Shown piece by piece: positions 8,108-17,201 of a DNA stretch of 64,000 nt; the stretch's first letter is position 1, and the number at the start of each line of letters is the position of its first letter. A program made the position numbers and the translations under genes. Source of the stretch: DASQPR01 sp963797675. Its GTDB lineage: Bacteria > Actinomycetota > Actinomycetes > Mycobacteriales > Micromonosporaceae. The stretch is from NCBI GenBank assembly GCA_963797675.1, contig CAWCQQ010000013.1, positions 124,001-188,000 on the forward strand, given 5' to 3'. The notes beneath the pieces were generated by a model, which was given only the letters and a program-made list of their open reading frames with translations, made no database searches and was not told the origin of the DNA.

Positions 8108-9289
8108 CTAGCTCACCGATACGCTGGTCACCGAGAGTGCGACCGGCAGGGCACCGGCCCGCAGCAGGTTTGCCAGCGATGTCGCGGTCGCCTTGGTGAA
8201 CCCGCCACTGATCGTGATCGGTCCCGTGATCTGTGCCGTGATCTGCGGCGCTGTCAACACCGTCGAGTCGACCATGATCGCGACCTCCTTGTACGTGTTG
8301 TTGGCCGGATCCGCCTCGGCGAACAGCTGGGCCGTGAGATTCGACCACTTCTGCTCGCCGGGACCGTTCAGCGACAGGTCGATCTCCCAACCGGGCACGT
8401 TGACCGGACTACCGCCGATGTTGTCGGCCGCCACGGCGCCGGCGAGGTCTGCGCTGCCGACCTTCGCCACGTCGAGCAGATACTTCGTCATCGGGCCGTT
8501 GCCGTTGCGCTCGCACGCGACGATCTGCGAGGAGGCTGCGGGGCCGAGCGTCGACCCGTACGGGCGAGCGAGTAGCTGAGAGCAGGAGATCATCGGCACC
8601 GCGAACTGCATCACCGGCGGCAGGACGCTGACCTCCGCCGGCGACAACGTGGCGAACGGAGCCAAGCGCGTCTCGATCGCTTGGGTGACCAACGAGGGAT
8701 CCGTGACACCGGCTGCCACCTGATACGCGGACCCGAGCTTCGCCTGGACCTGCGCCAGCGTCGGTATGTTCACGCCGACCGCAGGAGCAGGCACGGGACT
8801 GTTCGGCCCGATATCCGAGACGCTGTTGAGGACCGTGCGCAACTGCAGGTGGGCCGGGACGATGAGCGGTTCGATCCGCGCCGTCGGGACGCGGCCTTTA
8901 ATGGTGACCTCAATCTCGCCGGACGTCGTCGAGGAGATGGTCGCCGGCAGACCGGCGCCGGCAAAACGCTTCCGGAGCACGTCCCGGACCTGAGACATGT
9001 CCGCAGCCATACCGGGCAGTGCCGCAACGTGCAACGTCACGGTCGTCGACACCCGGGTCCGCGCCGCTGCGGTGGTGGAGTCGTCATGCAGGACGGCGGC
9101 GGTAACCGCCGGGACCGCCAGAACGGCGAGCGCGACGACCGATGCCACCGCCGTCAGTACCGTACGGCGACGGCGCAGGCGCCGGCCGTCCCGATAGGCG
9201 ACGGTCGCGAGTTCATCGGCGCCGGTGCCCACCTCATCTGCGAGTTCCTGCAGCGTGGCGGTCAGTTCGGTCTCGAATGCGGTGGTCAT
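8108..9289 (-). CDS. Membrane-anchored SecD P1-head-like protein in an anti-sigma position
   Basis: A 393-residue protein with a soluble N-terminus of about 40 residues (ATLQELADEVGTGADEL), a basic stretch RDGRRLRRRRT, one transmembrane helix (about 43-65, LTAVASVVALAVLAVPAVTA) and a large extracytoplasmic part. That part resembles SecD: an RKRFAGAGLP motif with STTSGEIEVTIKG, and a C-terminal ITISGGFTKATATSLANLLR followed by AGALPVAL, the SecD P1-head signature. It lacks the six-helix SecD transport domain. It overlaps the ECF sigma gene by 4 nt, where an anti-sigma factor is normally encoded. I infer a regulatory or sensing role, not translocation. Confidence 0.72.
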   Translation of the reverse strand: MTTAFETELTATLQELADEVGTGADELATVAYRDGRRLRRRRTVLTAVASVVALAVLAVPAVTAAVLHDDSTTAAARTRVSTTVTLHVAALPGMAADMSQVRDVLRKRFAGAGLPATISSTTSGEIEVTIKGRVPTARIEPLIVPAHLQLRTVLNSVSDIGPNSPVPAPAVGVNIPTLAQVQAKLGSAYQVAAGVTDPSLVTQAIETRLAPFATLSPAEVSVLPPVMQFAVPMISCSQLLARPYGSTLGPAASSQIVACERNGNGPMTKYLLDVAKVGSADLAGAVAADNIGGSPVNVPGWEIDLSLNGPGEQKWSNLTAQLFAEADPANNTYKEVAIMVDSTVLTAPQITAQITGPITISGGFTKATATSLANLLRAGALPVALSVTSVSVS

Positions 9290-9837
9290 CGGGTCACCTC
9301 CGGGGCGGAGAGTCGCACCGGGCGGCGGGTGCCGTCCCGGTCGTCGTGATGGCGGTCGTCGTGATGGCGGCGTAGGTGTGCCAGGGCACGTGTGGTCTGG
9401 CTGCCGACCGTGCCGCGGGTACAGCCGAGGATCGCGGCGACCTGCTCGACGCTCATGTCCTCCAAGTACCGCAGGACGATCACGGCCCGTTGCCGCGGTG
9501 GCAGCGTCGCGATCAGTGCCCGCATCGCCAGCCGGTTGACGGATGCATCGGCCGGATCACCGCCGTTGATCTCGTCGGGGACGGTCGCGACGATCGATTC
9601 GGGGCGCCTGCGTCGTCGTCGCCACCCGGAGACGAATTCGCGGTAGATCACGACCCGTACGTAGTGCTCCGGTTCGCCGCGAATCCTGGCCCATCTGCTG
9701 GCCGCTTTCGTCAGGGCGTTCTGGACGAGATCCTCGGCGCCGTGCTGATCGCCGGTGAGCGCGTACGCGGCCCGCAACAGCACGTGTCGTCGGGCCGCAA
9801 CGAATGCGGTGAAGTCATCTTCGGCGTTGCTGTCCAT
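9286..9837 (-). CDS. SigE-family ECF RNA polymerase sigma factor
   Basis: An ECF sigma factor of about 183 residues. Region 2 contains FVAARRHVLLRAAYALTGDQ and AEDLVQNALTKAASRW, and region 4 contains LPPRQRAVIVLRYLEDMSVE followed by VAAILGCTRGTVGSQTTRAL, the helix-turn-helix that binds the -35 element. It would direct RNA polymerase to a small stress or envelope regulon. The stop overlaps the SecD-like gene, so the two form a coupled pair. Two start codons, 9837 and 9861, each have their own copy of the same ribosome-binding site because of a 24-bp duplication; the frame is also open to 9888. Confidence 0.88.
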   Translation of the reverse strand: MDSNAEDDFTAFVAARRHVLLRAAYALTGDQHGAEDLVQNALTKAASRWARIRGEPEHYVRVVIYREFVSGWRRRRRRPESIVATVPDEINGGDPADASVNRLAMRALIATLPPRQRAVIVLRYLEDMSVEQVAAILGCTRGTVGSQTTRALAHLRRHHDDRHHDDRDGTRRPVRLSAPEVTR

Positions 9838-9878
9838 GTGCACCTCCACCCGGTTTTCCATGTGCACCTCCACCCGGT
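9834..9878 (-). repeat. Tandem duplication of ribosome-binding site plus start codon of the ECF sigma gene
   Basis: A 21-bp unit recurs 24 bp apart (9834-9854 and 9858-9878). Read on the minus strand each copy carries GGTGGAGGTGCAC followed by ATG, i.e. a good Shine-Dalgarno sequence 5-6 nt before a start codon. Both ATGs are in the same frame, so two N-terminal isoforms differing by eight residues (the extra segment is MENRVEVH) can be made. Confidence 0.85.
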
Positions 9879-10027
9879 AAGACGCCACTGCTCCACGTTC
9901 TTCTGCACATAACTTTGGGTGACCGCCCGGATCCGCGACCCGCGCACAAAATTGCGTAGTTCCACTGACGCGCGACGCCCTGGTCAGCGTCTACATTCGG
10001 GCCACAGTCCCACGAGAAGGAGTTCCG

Positions 10028-10420
10028 ATGAGCCCCACCATCACCGATCTGGCCGGCGCCTACTCGAAGGCGTGGGCGTCGCATGATGCCGACGCCGTTG
10101 CCGCCCTGCACACGAAGGACTCCGTGTTCCACGTCCACGGTCTCGGCGCCGCCGCCACCGGTGTCGAGATGGTCCGCCAGCTCACCGCCGGTTTCTTCGC
10201 GCTCGTACCGGATCTGCTGTTCACGCCGAAGCGGGTCTACATCGGACCCGACCATCTGGTGTTCGAGTACGACATGTCCGGTACCACGGCCGGGAAGCCG
10301 TTCGTGTGTGACGGCGTCGACGTGATCGCGTTCCGCGACGGCCTGGTCGCCCGCAAGGACACCTACCTGGACATGGTCGGCTTGCAGCGACAGGTCGGGG
10401 CACTTCCCGACATGGCATGA
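10028..10420 (+). CDS. SnoaL-like (NTF2-fold) polyketide cyclase family protein
   Basis: A 130-residue single-domain protein with the NTF2/SnoaL pattern: the N-terminal helix ITDLAGAYSKAWASHDADAV, a strand with FHVHGLG, the FFALVPDLLFTPKRVYIG segment and a C-terminal sheet ending VARKDTYLDMV. The fold serves isomerases, cyclases and many small-molecule binding proteins, so the ligand is unknown. The start ATG has a clear AAGGAG 6-7 nt upstream, and TACATT (9993-9998) may be its -10. It is a single-gene unit next to the divergent sigma operon. Confidence 0.8.
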   Translation: MSPTITDLAGAYSKAWASHDADAVAALHTKDSVFHVHGLGAAATGVEMVRQLTAGFFALVPDLLFTPKRVYIGPDHLVFEYDMSGTTAGKPFVCDGVDVIAFRDGLVARKDTYLDMVGLQRQVGALPDMA

Positions 10421-10459
10421 CCGCGCCTCGTACCGCGGGCGGGCAGGTGACGGCCGCGG

Positions 10460-12985
10460 TCAGCGGTGCGAGCGGCCGCAGATCAGGTCGATCACGAGCG
10501 CCGTCCAGCCGGTCTGGTGCCCGGCACCGAGACCTTCGCCGGTGTCGCCGTGGAAGTATTCGTAGAACAGCAGCCCTTCGTTCCAGCGCGGATCGTCGCG
10601 GAACACCTCGACATCCCCGTACGCCGGGATGCGGCCGGTCTCGTCCGGGCGGAACAGGCTGATCAGCCGGCCGGCCACCTCGTCGGCGATCTCGCCGAGT
10701 GTGCGCTGCTCGCTGCTGCCGGTCGGGTACGCGATCGTGAACCCGGACCCGAGCCGCCGCTCGTGGTCCCGGAGCGCGTTGACGAGCAGCACGTTCACCG
10801 GCAACCAGACCGGGCCGCGCCAGTTGGAGTTGCCGCCGAACGTCGACGACCGCGACTCCGCCGGCTCGTAGTCCGCCGTGTACGTGAATCCGGCAACCGT
10901 GACAGCCGCCGGCTGGTCCTTGTGAGCCTTCGACAGCGACCGCAGCCCGTACGGGGACAGGAACTCGTTCTCGTCGAGCATCCGGGACAGCACGCGCCGC
11001 AGACGGTCGCCGTCGACCATCGCGTTCGGCGGCTCCTCGCCGGCGACGTCGGTGTGCCCGGCCGGCGGCGCGACCGCGCAAACCGGTAGCAGACCCACCA
11101 CGGACCGTGCCTGGACCTCCTGCGTCGTGCCGTCCGGCTCGATCAGCAGGTCGAAGAAGAAGCCGATCTCGTCGTCCCACAGGCCACGCTCGTAGGAGGC
11201 GAGCACGATGTCGTCGAACCGGGTCCGGTATTCCGTCGCGACCGCCAGCAGCTCGGGGTCACGCGTCGACAGGATCTGCGCGATCTCCGCGATGTGGGCG
11301 GCGAACATCGCCATCCACGCGGTGCCGTCGGCCTGCACGAGCGCGCCCGCACCGGCCGGCGGATGGGTCCGCTCGATCGGGCCGACGTTGTCGAGGCCGA
11401 GGAAGCCGCCACCGAACGTGTTGACCGTCCCGCCGACCGCCTTCGCCGCCGACCACCACTCGAAGTTGCGGATCAGACCCGGCAGCAGCCGTGCCAGAAA
11501 GTCGAAGTCCCAGCCGCCGTCGAGGTGGAACACCCGCAGCGAGGCCCAGGCCTGGACCGGCGGGTTCACGTCGTCGAACGCCCACTCGTACGCCGGGATC
11601 TGGCCGTCCGGGTGCTGGTAGCGCTCGTCCAGCAGCAGCGAGAGCTGGGTTTTGGCGAAGCCGGGGTCGGTATAGCCGATTGCGACGCAGTGGAATGCGA
11701 GATCCCAGGCGGCGAACCACGGATACTCCCACGGGTCCGGCATCGAGATCACGTCGTGGCAGTTCATGTGGGCCCAGCGGCTGTTGCGGCCGGCCAGGCG
11801 CGAATGCGACGGAGGAATCGAACTCGGGTCGCCACTCAGCCAGCGGCCGACGTCGTAGTTGTAGAACTGCTTGCTCCACATGAGCCCGGCGACCGCCTGC
11901 CGCAGCGTCTTGATCTCGTCCTTGGACGCGTCCGCCGGTGTCATCGAGACGAAGTACTCGTCCGCCTCGTCGGTGCGGGCCGCCATGACCGCCTGGTGAC
12001 CCGTACCAAGATCAGGATTGGATTCGCCGGCCGCGAGCCGCAGGCGGATCTCGGCCGTGCCCCCGGCGGCGACCGTGAGTGTGTAGTGCAGGGCCGCCTT
12101 CGTGCCGACGCCGGCCGGGTTGAGCGTGTCCAGGCCGGAGACGATGTAGTCGTTGATCGCGTCCTTCGGGTAGAGGCTGCGGCCGGGCAGCTTCCACAGG
12201 CGCTCGGCATTCGACTCGTTATCGCAGGCCAGGCCGGTCGGCGAGCCGTCGCCCGCGAGGACCAGGCGGCCGAGTTCGTCGTGCTCGGCGACGAGCAGGC
12301 CCTCGGTCGCGGTGATCGTCGGCGGCGTCGCCCGCGGTACCTCCCAGCCCCACGTGTTGCGGAACCAGAGTGTCGGCAGGACGTGCAGCGTCGCGGTGTC
12401 CGGGCCGTTGTTCGTGACCGTGACCAGCATCGACATGTCGTGCGTGTCGGCCTTCGCGTATTCGACGTCGACCGTCCAGTACCGGTCGTCGTCGAAGACA
12501 CCGGTGTCCATCAGCTCGTATTCGGGCTCGTTGCGCCCGGTGTTGTGGTTGACGTCACGCACCTGCGCGTACGGGAACGCTAACTGCGGGTAGTGGTAAC
12601 GCCACTTCATGTACGAGTGCGTCGGCGTGGAGTCCAGGTACCACCAGTACTCCTTGGCGTCCTCGCCGTGATTGCCCTCCGGGCCGGTCAAACCGTAGAT
12701 ACGCTCCTTGAGGATCGGATCTTCACCGTTCCAGAACGCGAATGCGAAACAGAACAGCTGGCGCTCGTCACAGATCCCACCCAGACCGTCCTCGCTCCAC
12801 CGGTAGGTCCGGGAGCGGGCGGTGTCATGCGGAAAGTAGGTCCAGGAGTCGCCGTAGTCGCTGTAATCCTCTCGAACCGTGCCCCAGGCGCGCTCGGAGA
12901 GGTAGGGCCCCCACTCGCGCCACGGTGCGGTGCCCTGGTCAGCTGCTGCCAAGCGTGAGCGCTCGGCCTGATCGGAGTTGTGCAC
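10460..12985 (-). CDS. GH63/MGH1-like glucosidase
   Basis: An 841-residue glycoside hydrolase of the GH63-related MGH1 type, with an N-terminal beta-sandwich and a C-terminal (alpha/alpha)6 barrel. Barrel landmarks include PDPWEYPWFAAWDLAFHCVA, DERYQHPDGQIPAYEWAF, GGGFLGLDNVGPIERTH, YGLRSLSKAHKDQ, NSNWRGPVWLPVNVLL and YFHGDTGEGLGAGHQTGW; the acidic residues in these segments would include the general acid and base. The family includes processing alpha-glucosidases and mannosylglycerate/glucosylglycerate hydrolases, so the substrate is an alpha-glucoside or related compatible solute. It is divergent from the amylo-1,6-glucosidase gene, which suggests joint control in alpha-glucan metabolism. 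No signal peptide is visible. Confidence 0.85.
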   Translation of the reverse strand: MHNSDQAERSRLAAADQGTAPWREWGPYLSERAWGTVREDYSDYGDSWTYFPHDTARSRTYRWSEDGLGGICDERQLFCFAFAFWNGEDPILKERIYGLTGPEGNHGEDAKEYWWYLDSTPTHSYMKWRYHYPQLAFPYAQVRDVNHNTGRNEPEYELMDTGVFDDDRYWTVDVEYAKADTHDMSMLVTVTNNGPDTATLHVLPTLWFRNTWGWEVPRATPPTITATEGLLVAEHDELGRLVLAGDGSPTGLACDNESNAERLWKLPGRSLYPKDAINDYIVSGLDTLNPAGVGTKAALHYTLTVAAGGTAEIRLRLAAGESNPDLGTGHQAVMAARTDEADEYFVSMTPADASKDEIKTLRQAVAGLMWSKQFYNYDVGRWLSGDPSSIPPSHSRLAGRNSRWAHMNCHDVISMPDPWEYPWFAAWDLAFHCVAIGYTDPGFAKTQLSLLLDERYQHPDGQIPAYEWAFDDVNPPVQAWASLRVFHLDGGWDFDFLARLLPGLIRNFEWWSAAKAVGGTVNTFGGGFLGLDNVGPIERTHPPAGAGALVQADGTAWMAMFAAHIAEIAQILSTRDPELLAVATEYRTRFDDIVLASYERGLWDDEIGFFFDLLIEPDGTTQEVQARSVVGLLPVCAVAPPAGHTDVAGEEPPNAMVDGDRLRRVLSRMLDENEFLSPYGLRSLSKAHKDQPAAVTVAGFTYTADYEPAESRSSTFGGNSNWRGPVWLPVNVLLVNALRDHERRLGSGFTIAYPTGSSEQRTLGEIADEVAGRLISLFRPDETGRIPAYGDVEVFRDDPRWNEGLLFYEYFHGDTGEGLGAGHQTGWTALVIDLICGRSHR

Positions 12986-13031
12986 CGGGCCTAGTGTGCC
13001 TTGCGATCATCACAAAACGGTAGAGTAAGGG
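12986..13031. promoter_or_regulatory. Divergent promoter gap between the two glucosidase genes
   Basis: A gap of only 46 bp separates two large divergent genes. On the plus strand TAGAGT (13021-13026) lies 5 nt before the GTG start of the debranching enzyme, the spacing of a leaderless -10, and a weak TTGCGA (13001-13006) is upstream with a short 14-nt spacer. The gap is more AT-rich than its surroundings. The minus-strand promoter was not resolved. Confidence 0.4.
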
Positions 13032-14945
13032 GTGTCGAATTTGCCACTGACCCTCGGTTTGCAGACCTGCGGCGATGTCTCGGCTGCATCTGCGCGCGAA
13101 TGGATCTTGCCGGACGGTCGTGGCGGATATGCCATGGGTACCGTGTCCGGCCTGCGTACACGGCGGTATCACGCGCTTCTCGTGCCGAGCGGCGCGCACC
13201 CCGGAGACCGGCAGGTCGGGCTCGTGTCGCTGGACCCGGTCGTCGAGATCAACGGATCGCATTGGTCCCTCGGCGTGCATGAATGGGCCACCGGCGCAAT
13301 ATCCCCAAAAGGGTATGAGTTACTCGAATCATTTGCGTACGAGGACGGCCTGCCCCGGTGGCGGTGGCGCATCGGCGACACCGTGATCGAGCGTCGCATC
13401 GCGATGGCCCACGGACGCTCCGCGGTCGGCGTCACCCACCGGCTGATCGCCGGGCCGCCGATCACCCTTACCCTCAACGCGCTCGGCACGTGGCGTAACT
13501 GCCACGGCGAACGCTATGCGTCCGGCCCGGCGCCCACGATGGCAGCGACCACCGACGGCGTCGTCGTTGACGACGCCTACCGGATCGCAGGACCCGGATT
13601 CACCGTCGACGGCAACTGGTACCTCGGCGCGCACCTCCGCGAAGAAGCCGCCCGCGGTCTCAACGCGAACGAGGACCTCTGGTCGATCGGCCGATTCACC
13701 GCGACGCTGACCGCGGGGGAGACCCTCGAGGTCACGGCCTGGGCCGGCGATCTCGAGACTCCGCCACCACCGGCCACGGAGATGATCACGGCCGCTGCGG
13801 TACGCAACCGGGACCTGATCGCCACCGCGAAACCCGACAACGACGTCGATGCCGTGCTCGCACTCGCCGCCGACGCATTCGTCATCGAAGGCCCGGACGT
13901 CGTCGCCGGATACCCGTGGTTCGGCGCCTGGTCCCGCGACACCATGACGTCCTACGAAGGCCTGTTCCTCACCTCCGGCCGCGCCACCCTCGGCCGCGAC
14001 GTCCTACGCCGCTACGCCGCCGCACTCTCCGACGGCATGCTCCCGAACACCGCCGACATCACCGACGACACCGGCGCCGCCGACTTCAACAGCGTCGACG
14101 CACCGCTGTGGTTCATCCACGCCGTCGGCCGACACGTCGCGGTCACCGGCGACACCGACCTCGCCGCCGAGCTGGTACCCGGACTGACCACGATCATCGA
14201 CGCGTACGCCGACGGCGCCCGCTACGGCATCGGCCTGGACAGCCGCGGCCTGATCGCCACCGTCGGAGCACCCGACAAGGCCCTGACCTGGATGGATGCC
14301 CGCGTCAACGGAGTGCCGGTCACACCGCGCCACGGATCGCCGGTCGAGATCAACGCACTGTGGTGCAACGCGCTCGGCGCGATGGCGGCAATGTCCGGCC
14401 GATCCCATCTCGGACGCGCATCGGACTGGTTCGAAAACCTGCGCAACACCGCCGTGGCCGCGTTCACGTCGGCGTACACCGGCGACTCGCTGCCCGACGT
14501 GATCACGGCCGACGGCGAGGACCGGTCACTGCGCCCGAACCAGCTGCTCGCCTTCGCGCTGCCGTACGGGCCGCTGCGCGGGCACCGGCCACCCGAGGCG
14601 GTCAGCCGGCAACTGCTGACACCGCTCGGCCTGCGTACGCTCGATACCGCCGACCCGCAGTACAAAGGCCTGCACCTCGGCGACGGCGCCACCCGCGACT
14701 ACGCCTACCACCAGGGCACCGTCTGGCCGTGGATGATCGGCCCGTACGTCACCGCCCGGCACGAGGCCGGCCTGCCGACCGACGGCCTGCTCGACGGACT
14801 GGTCGCACACCTCGGCGAGTACGGCATCGGATCGATCTCCGAGACCGCCTGCGGCGACGCACCGCACATCGCCACCGGCTGCCCGTTCCAGGCCTGGTCG
14901 GTCGCCCAAACCTGGCAGGCCTGGCGCCTGATCAACGCCGGCTGA
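13032..14945 (+). CDS. Amylo-alpha-1,6-glucosidase / glycogen debranching enzyme
   Basis: A 637-residue protein of the archaeal/bacterial debranching type. The N-terminal domain starts with EWILPDGRGGYAMGTVSGLR and RRYHALLV, the signature of the GDE N-terminal beta-sandwich. The C-terminal (alpha/alpha)6 barrel has YPWFGAWSRDTMTSYEGL, DFNSVDAPLWFIHAVGRH, YHQGTVWPWMIGPYV and the late acidic motif GSISETACGDAPH. It would hydrolyse alpha-1,6 branches of glycogen or limit dextrins in the cytoplasm. The GTG at 13032 is likely the start, because homology begins almost at once. Neighbouring glgA/glgC and the divergent GH63-like gene support the role. Confidence 0.87.
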   Translation: MSNLPLTLGLQTCGDVSAASAREWILPDGRGGYAMGTVSGLRTRRYHALLVPSGAHPGDRQVGLVSLDPVVEINGSHWSLGVHEWATGAISPKGYELLESFAYEDGLPRWRWRIGDTVIERRIAMAHGRSAVGVTHRLIAGPPITLTLNALGTWRNCHGERYASGPAPTMAATTDGVVVDDAYRIAGPGFTVDGNWYLGAHLREEAARGLNANEDLWSIGRFTATLTAGETLEVTAWAGDLETPPPPATEMITAAAVRNRDLIATAKPDNDVDAVLALAADAFVIEGPDVVAGYPWFGAWSRDTMTSYEGLFLTSGRATLGRDVLRRYAAALSDGMLPNTADITDDTGAADFNSVDAPLWFIHAVGRHVAVTGDTDLAAELVPGLTTIIDAYADGARYGIGLDSRGLIATVGAPDKALTWMDARVNGVPVTPRHGSPVEINALWCNALGAMAAMSGRSHLGRASDWFENLRNTAVAAFTSAYTGDSLPDVITADGEDRSLRPNQLLAFALPYGPLRGHRPPEAVSRQLLTPLGLRTLDTADPQYKGLHLGDGATRDYAYHQGTVWPWMIGPYVTARHEAGLPTDGLLDGLVAHLGEYGIGSISETACGDAPHIATGCPFQAWSVAQTWQAWRLINAG

Positions 14946-14977
14946 TCCCACCGACCGAACGCGATACGGTCGACTCC

Positions 14978-15373
14978 ATGGCTACCGAACACGTCACCGT
15001 GACCATCCACCGGACCGCCGACGCCGTCTACGCCTACGCCTCCGACCCGCGGCACCTCACCGTCTGGGCCGCCGGCCTGACCGCGGCACCGCTCGACCTC
15101 GTTGACGGCCGCTGGGTCACCGACTCGCCGATGGGCCGCGTGACCATCGACTTCGCACCCCACAACGAGTACGGCATCCTCGACCACGACGTCACGACGC
15201 CGGACGGTCAGACCGTCTACAACCCGTTCCGGGTCATCACCGACGGGGACCGCTGCGAGGTCGTGTTCTCCGTCCGCCAGCGCGACCTGACCGACGACGA
15301 ATTCGCCCGCGACATCGCGGCCGTCCGCGCCGACCTGGAAACTCTCCGCGACCTCCTCGAAGCGGCCGAATAA
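14978..15373 (+). CDS. SRPBCC-family (START-like) protein
   Basis: A 131-residue small protein with the SRPBCC/START-like pattern: a first strand TEHVTVTIHRTADAVYAYAS, a helix DPRHLTVWAAGL, then repeated beta strands (WVTDSPMGRVTIDFAPHN, EYGILDHDVTTPDGQTVYN) and a long C-terminal helix (EFARDIAAVRADLETLRDLL). Such proteins bind hydrophobic ligands in a deep cavity. The ligand is not predictable. The ATG at 14978 starts the family homology; it follows the debranching gene by 32 bp on the same strand. Confidence 0.8.
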   Translation: MATEHVTVTIHRTADAVYAYASDPRHLTVWAAGLTAAPLDLVDGRWVTDSPMGRVTIDFAPHNEYGILDHDVTTPDGQTVYNPFRVITDGDRCEVVFSVRQRDLTDDEFARDIAAVRADLETLRDLLEAAE

Positions 15374-15402
15374 TCCCTGGACACGAGCACTAGCGTGACC
15401 TC

Positions 15403-16288
15403 GTGGACAGGAAAACTGTGGACATCAGGATCGTCGAGACCGACGCCGACTACGACGCCTGGCGCCGTGTCCGCATCGCCGTCGTGCCGCACGAGCGCAC
15501 CGATACCGTCGAAGAGCTGCGCCGGGACGCGACGCCGGATCGGCTGTTCATCCTCGCCGAGCGCGACGGCGTCGTCGTCGGCTCCGGCACCGCGGCCCGC
15601 TCCGATACCGCCGGTGGTGGTTTCGCCGCCGTCCGGGTCCTGCCGGAATGCCGTAGGCAGGGGATCGGAACAGTCCTTCTAAAGACTCTGTCCGATCACG
15701 TTGCGTCACTCGGCCTGCCGGAGCTGCGCGGCAGCATCGACGACCCCGCTCTGATGGGCTTCGCCGAACACCACGGTTTCACCGAACAAGATCGTCAAGT
15801 CGAACAGGTACGCACCATAGGCACCGAGCCCCTGCCGGCACCGCCGTCCGGTGTCGAGGTCGTCATGCTGGACGATCGCCCGGAACTGTGGGCCGCCTGC
15901 TACGACCGCTTCGGCCGGGAGGCGCTCGATGACTTCGCCGTCGCCAACCCGATGGTGATCACGCGCGAGCAGTGGGAGACGTACTGGGCCGGCGACCCGA
16001 TGTTCCTCGCGCTCGCCGACGGCGAGGTGATCGGCTGCGCCGGCCTCGACCGTGGACACCGACCATCCGTACCGCGGCGAGAACGCACTCACCGCGGTAC
16101 GCCGGGACTGGCGCGGCCGGGGCATCGCGTCCCACCTGAAACGGCGCACCCTGCACTGGGCCGCCGACCACGGCCTGACCGAGGTGTACACGTGGACGCA
16201 GCGTGGCAACGACGACATGCGCCGCCTCAACGAGCACCTCGGCTACGTGTACGGCAAGGAGAGCATCACCATCGCGAAGCCGATCTAG
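15403..16288 (+). CDS. Tandem GNAT acetyltransferase, frame broken once
   Basis: A double-GNAT protein of 294 residues once the frame is repaired. The first domain has VRVLPECRRQGIGTVLLKTL. The second domain, which begins in the first frame (ELWAACYDRFGREAL, then MFLALADGEVIGCAGLD), continues in the next frame as TDHPYRGENALTAVRRDWRG followed by RGIASHLKRRT, its motif A, and ends NEHLGYVYGKESITIAKP. One base must be removed near 16050-16053 (GAC-C-GTG) to join them. The start is the GTG at 15403. Substrate is unknown. As with azoR and glgC, the break is a single surplus base in a C-G context. Confidence 0.8.
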
Positions 16289-16316
16289 CCGCGCTGGGCG
16301 CTAGTCTCGCAGCAAT

Positions 16317-17069
16317 CTAGCCGCGCAGGATGTCGCCGAGGAGGCCGCCGGCGATACCCGCCTCGGCGACCCGGCCGCGCTCGCCACCGAGGTACGGCGC
16401 GAGCGTCGCGGCGAGCATCGTGATCGGCATCGACTGCAGCCACACCCGACCCGGCCCGGTCAGGTAGGCGAAGTGGTGCGAATCCCCGCCGAAGTACCGG
16501 TTCGCGATCCCCGGGACCCGCATGACCTGGAACGACACCGAACGCTGGAACATGCCGACGTGCCCCGGATGCACCCGCAGCGACTGCCCGGCACCGAGGT
16601 CGTAGCTGACCAGCTCGCCGGACAACTCCACCCACGCCTTACCCTGGCCCATCAGCCGCTGCAGGATGAAGCCCTCACCGGCGAAGATGCCGGCCGCGAA
16701 CGACTGCTGGAAGCCGGCGGTGATCTGGATGCCCGGCGTACCGCACAGGAACCCGTGCCGGTGCACCATGTATTCGCTGGTCGGCGAGATGTCGACCGGC
16801 ACGATCGAGCCCGGTACCTTCGACGCGAAGGCCACAAAGCCCGGCGCGCCCTGCGCCGTGTACGTCGTGAACAGGAACGATGCGCCGCTCACCTTCCGCT
16901 TCAGCGCACCCATGAGACCGGTGCCGCCCATGCCGCCGCCCATGCCGGTCGACATCTGCACCGAATCACTCATCCACGAGAATTCGCCGACCTCGGCGAC
17001 GACGCTCTCGTTCGCCTCCAGGCTGACCGACAGAACGGGCATGGTGGTACCGAGAATCTGATCGCGCAT
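16317..17069 (-). CDS. AIM24/TIGR00266 family protein
   Basis: A 250-residue member of the AIM24 (TIGR00266) beta-sandwich family. Typical features are VSLEANESVVAEVGEFSWMS, a glycine/methionine-rich stretch with GTGMGGGMGG-like sequence followed by LKRKVSGASFLFTTYTAQG, then AAGIFAGEGFILQRLMGQGK and a late VHPGHVGMF. The biochemical role of bacterial AIM24 proteins is not established; the fold resembles TRAP-like or cupin-like oligomers. I chose the ATG at 17069, which has AAGGAG about 9 nt upstream; the frame is open to 17168 without a better start. Confidence 0.85.
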   Translation of the reverse strand: MRDQILGTTMPVLSVSLEANESVVAEVGEFSWMSDSVQMSTGMGGGMGGTGLMGALKRKVSGASFLFTTYTAQGAPGFVAFASKVPGSIVPVDISPTSEYMVHRHGFLCGTPGIQITAGFQQSFAAGIFAGEGFILQRLMGQGKAWVELSGELVSYDLGAGQSLRVHPGHVGMFQRSVSFQVMRVPGIANRYFGGDSHHFAYLTGPGRVWLQSMPITMLAATLAPYLGGERGRVAEAGIAGGLLGDILRG

Positions 17070-17201
17070 TGCAGACGCTCCTTGCCGGGGGACAGGTACG
17101 ACCAGTGTCGATCCTGGACGCAAGCGAGCACCAGCCATGGTCCTGATCCCGACACACTGTCGTGACACGGTGCGACGATCCGCCAGTCGCCGGTCCTCGG
17201 A

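Noticed and set aside
8108..9289. Functional SecD translocase subunit
   Set aside because: It has one transmembrane helix and lacks the six-helix transport domain, and it lies in an anti-sigma position beside an ECF sigma gene.
10460..12985. Secreted glycoside hydrolase
   Set aside because: No signal peptide or membrane segment is seen at the N-terminus of the GH63-like protein, so a cytoplasmic enzyme is more likely.
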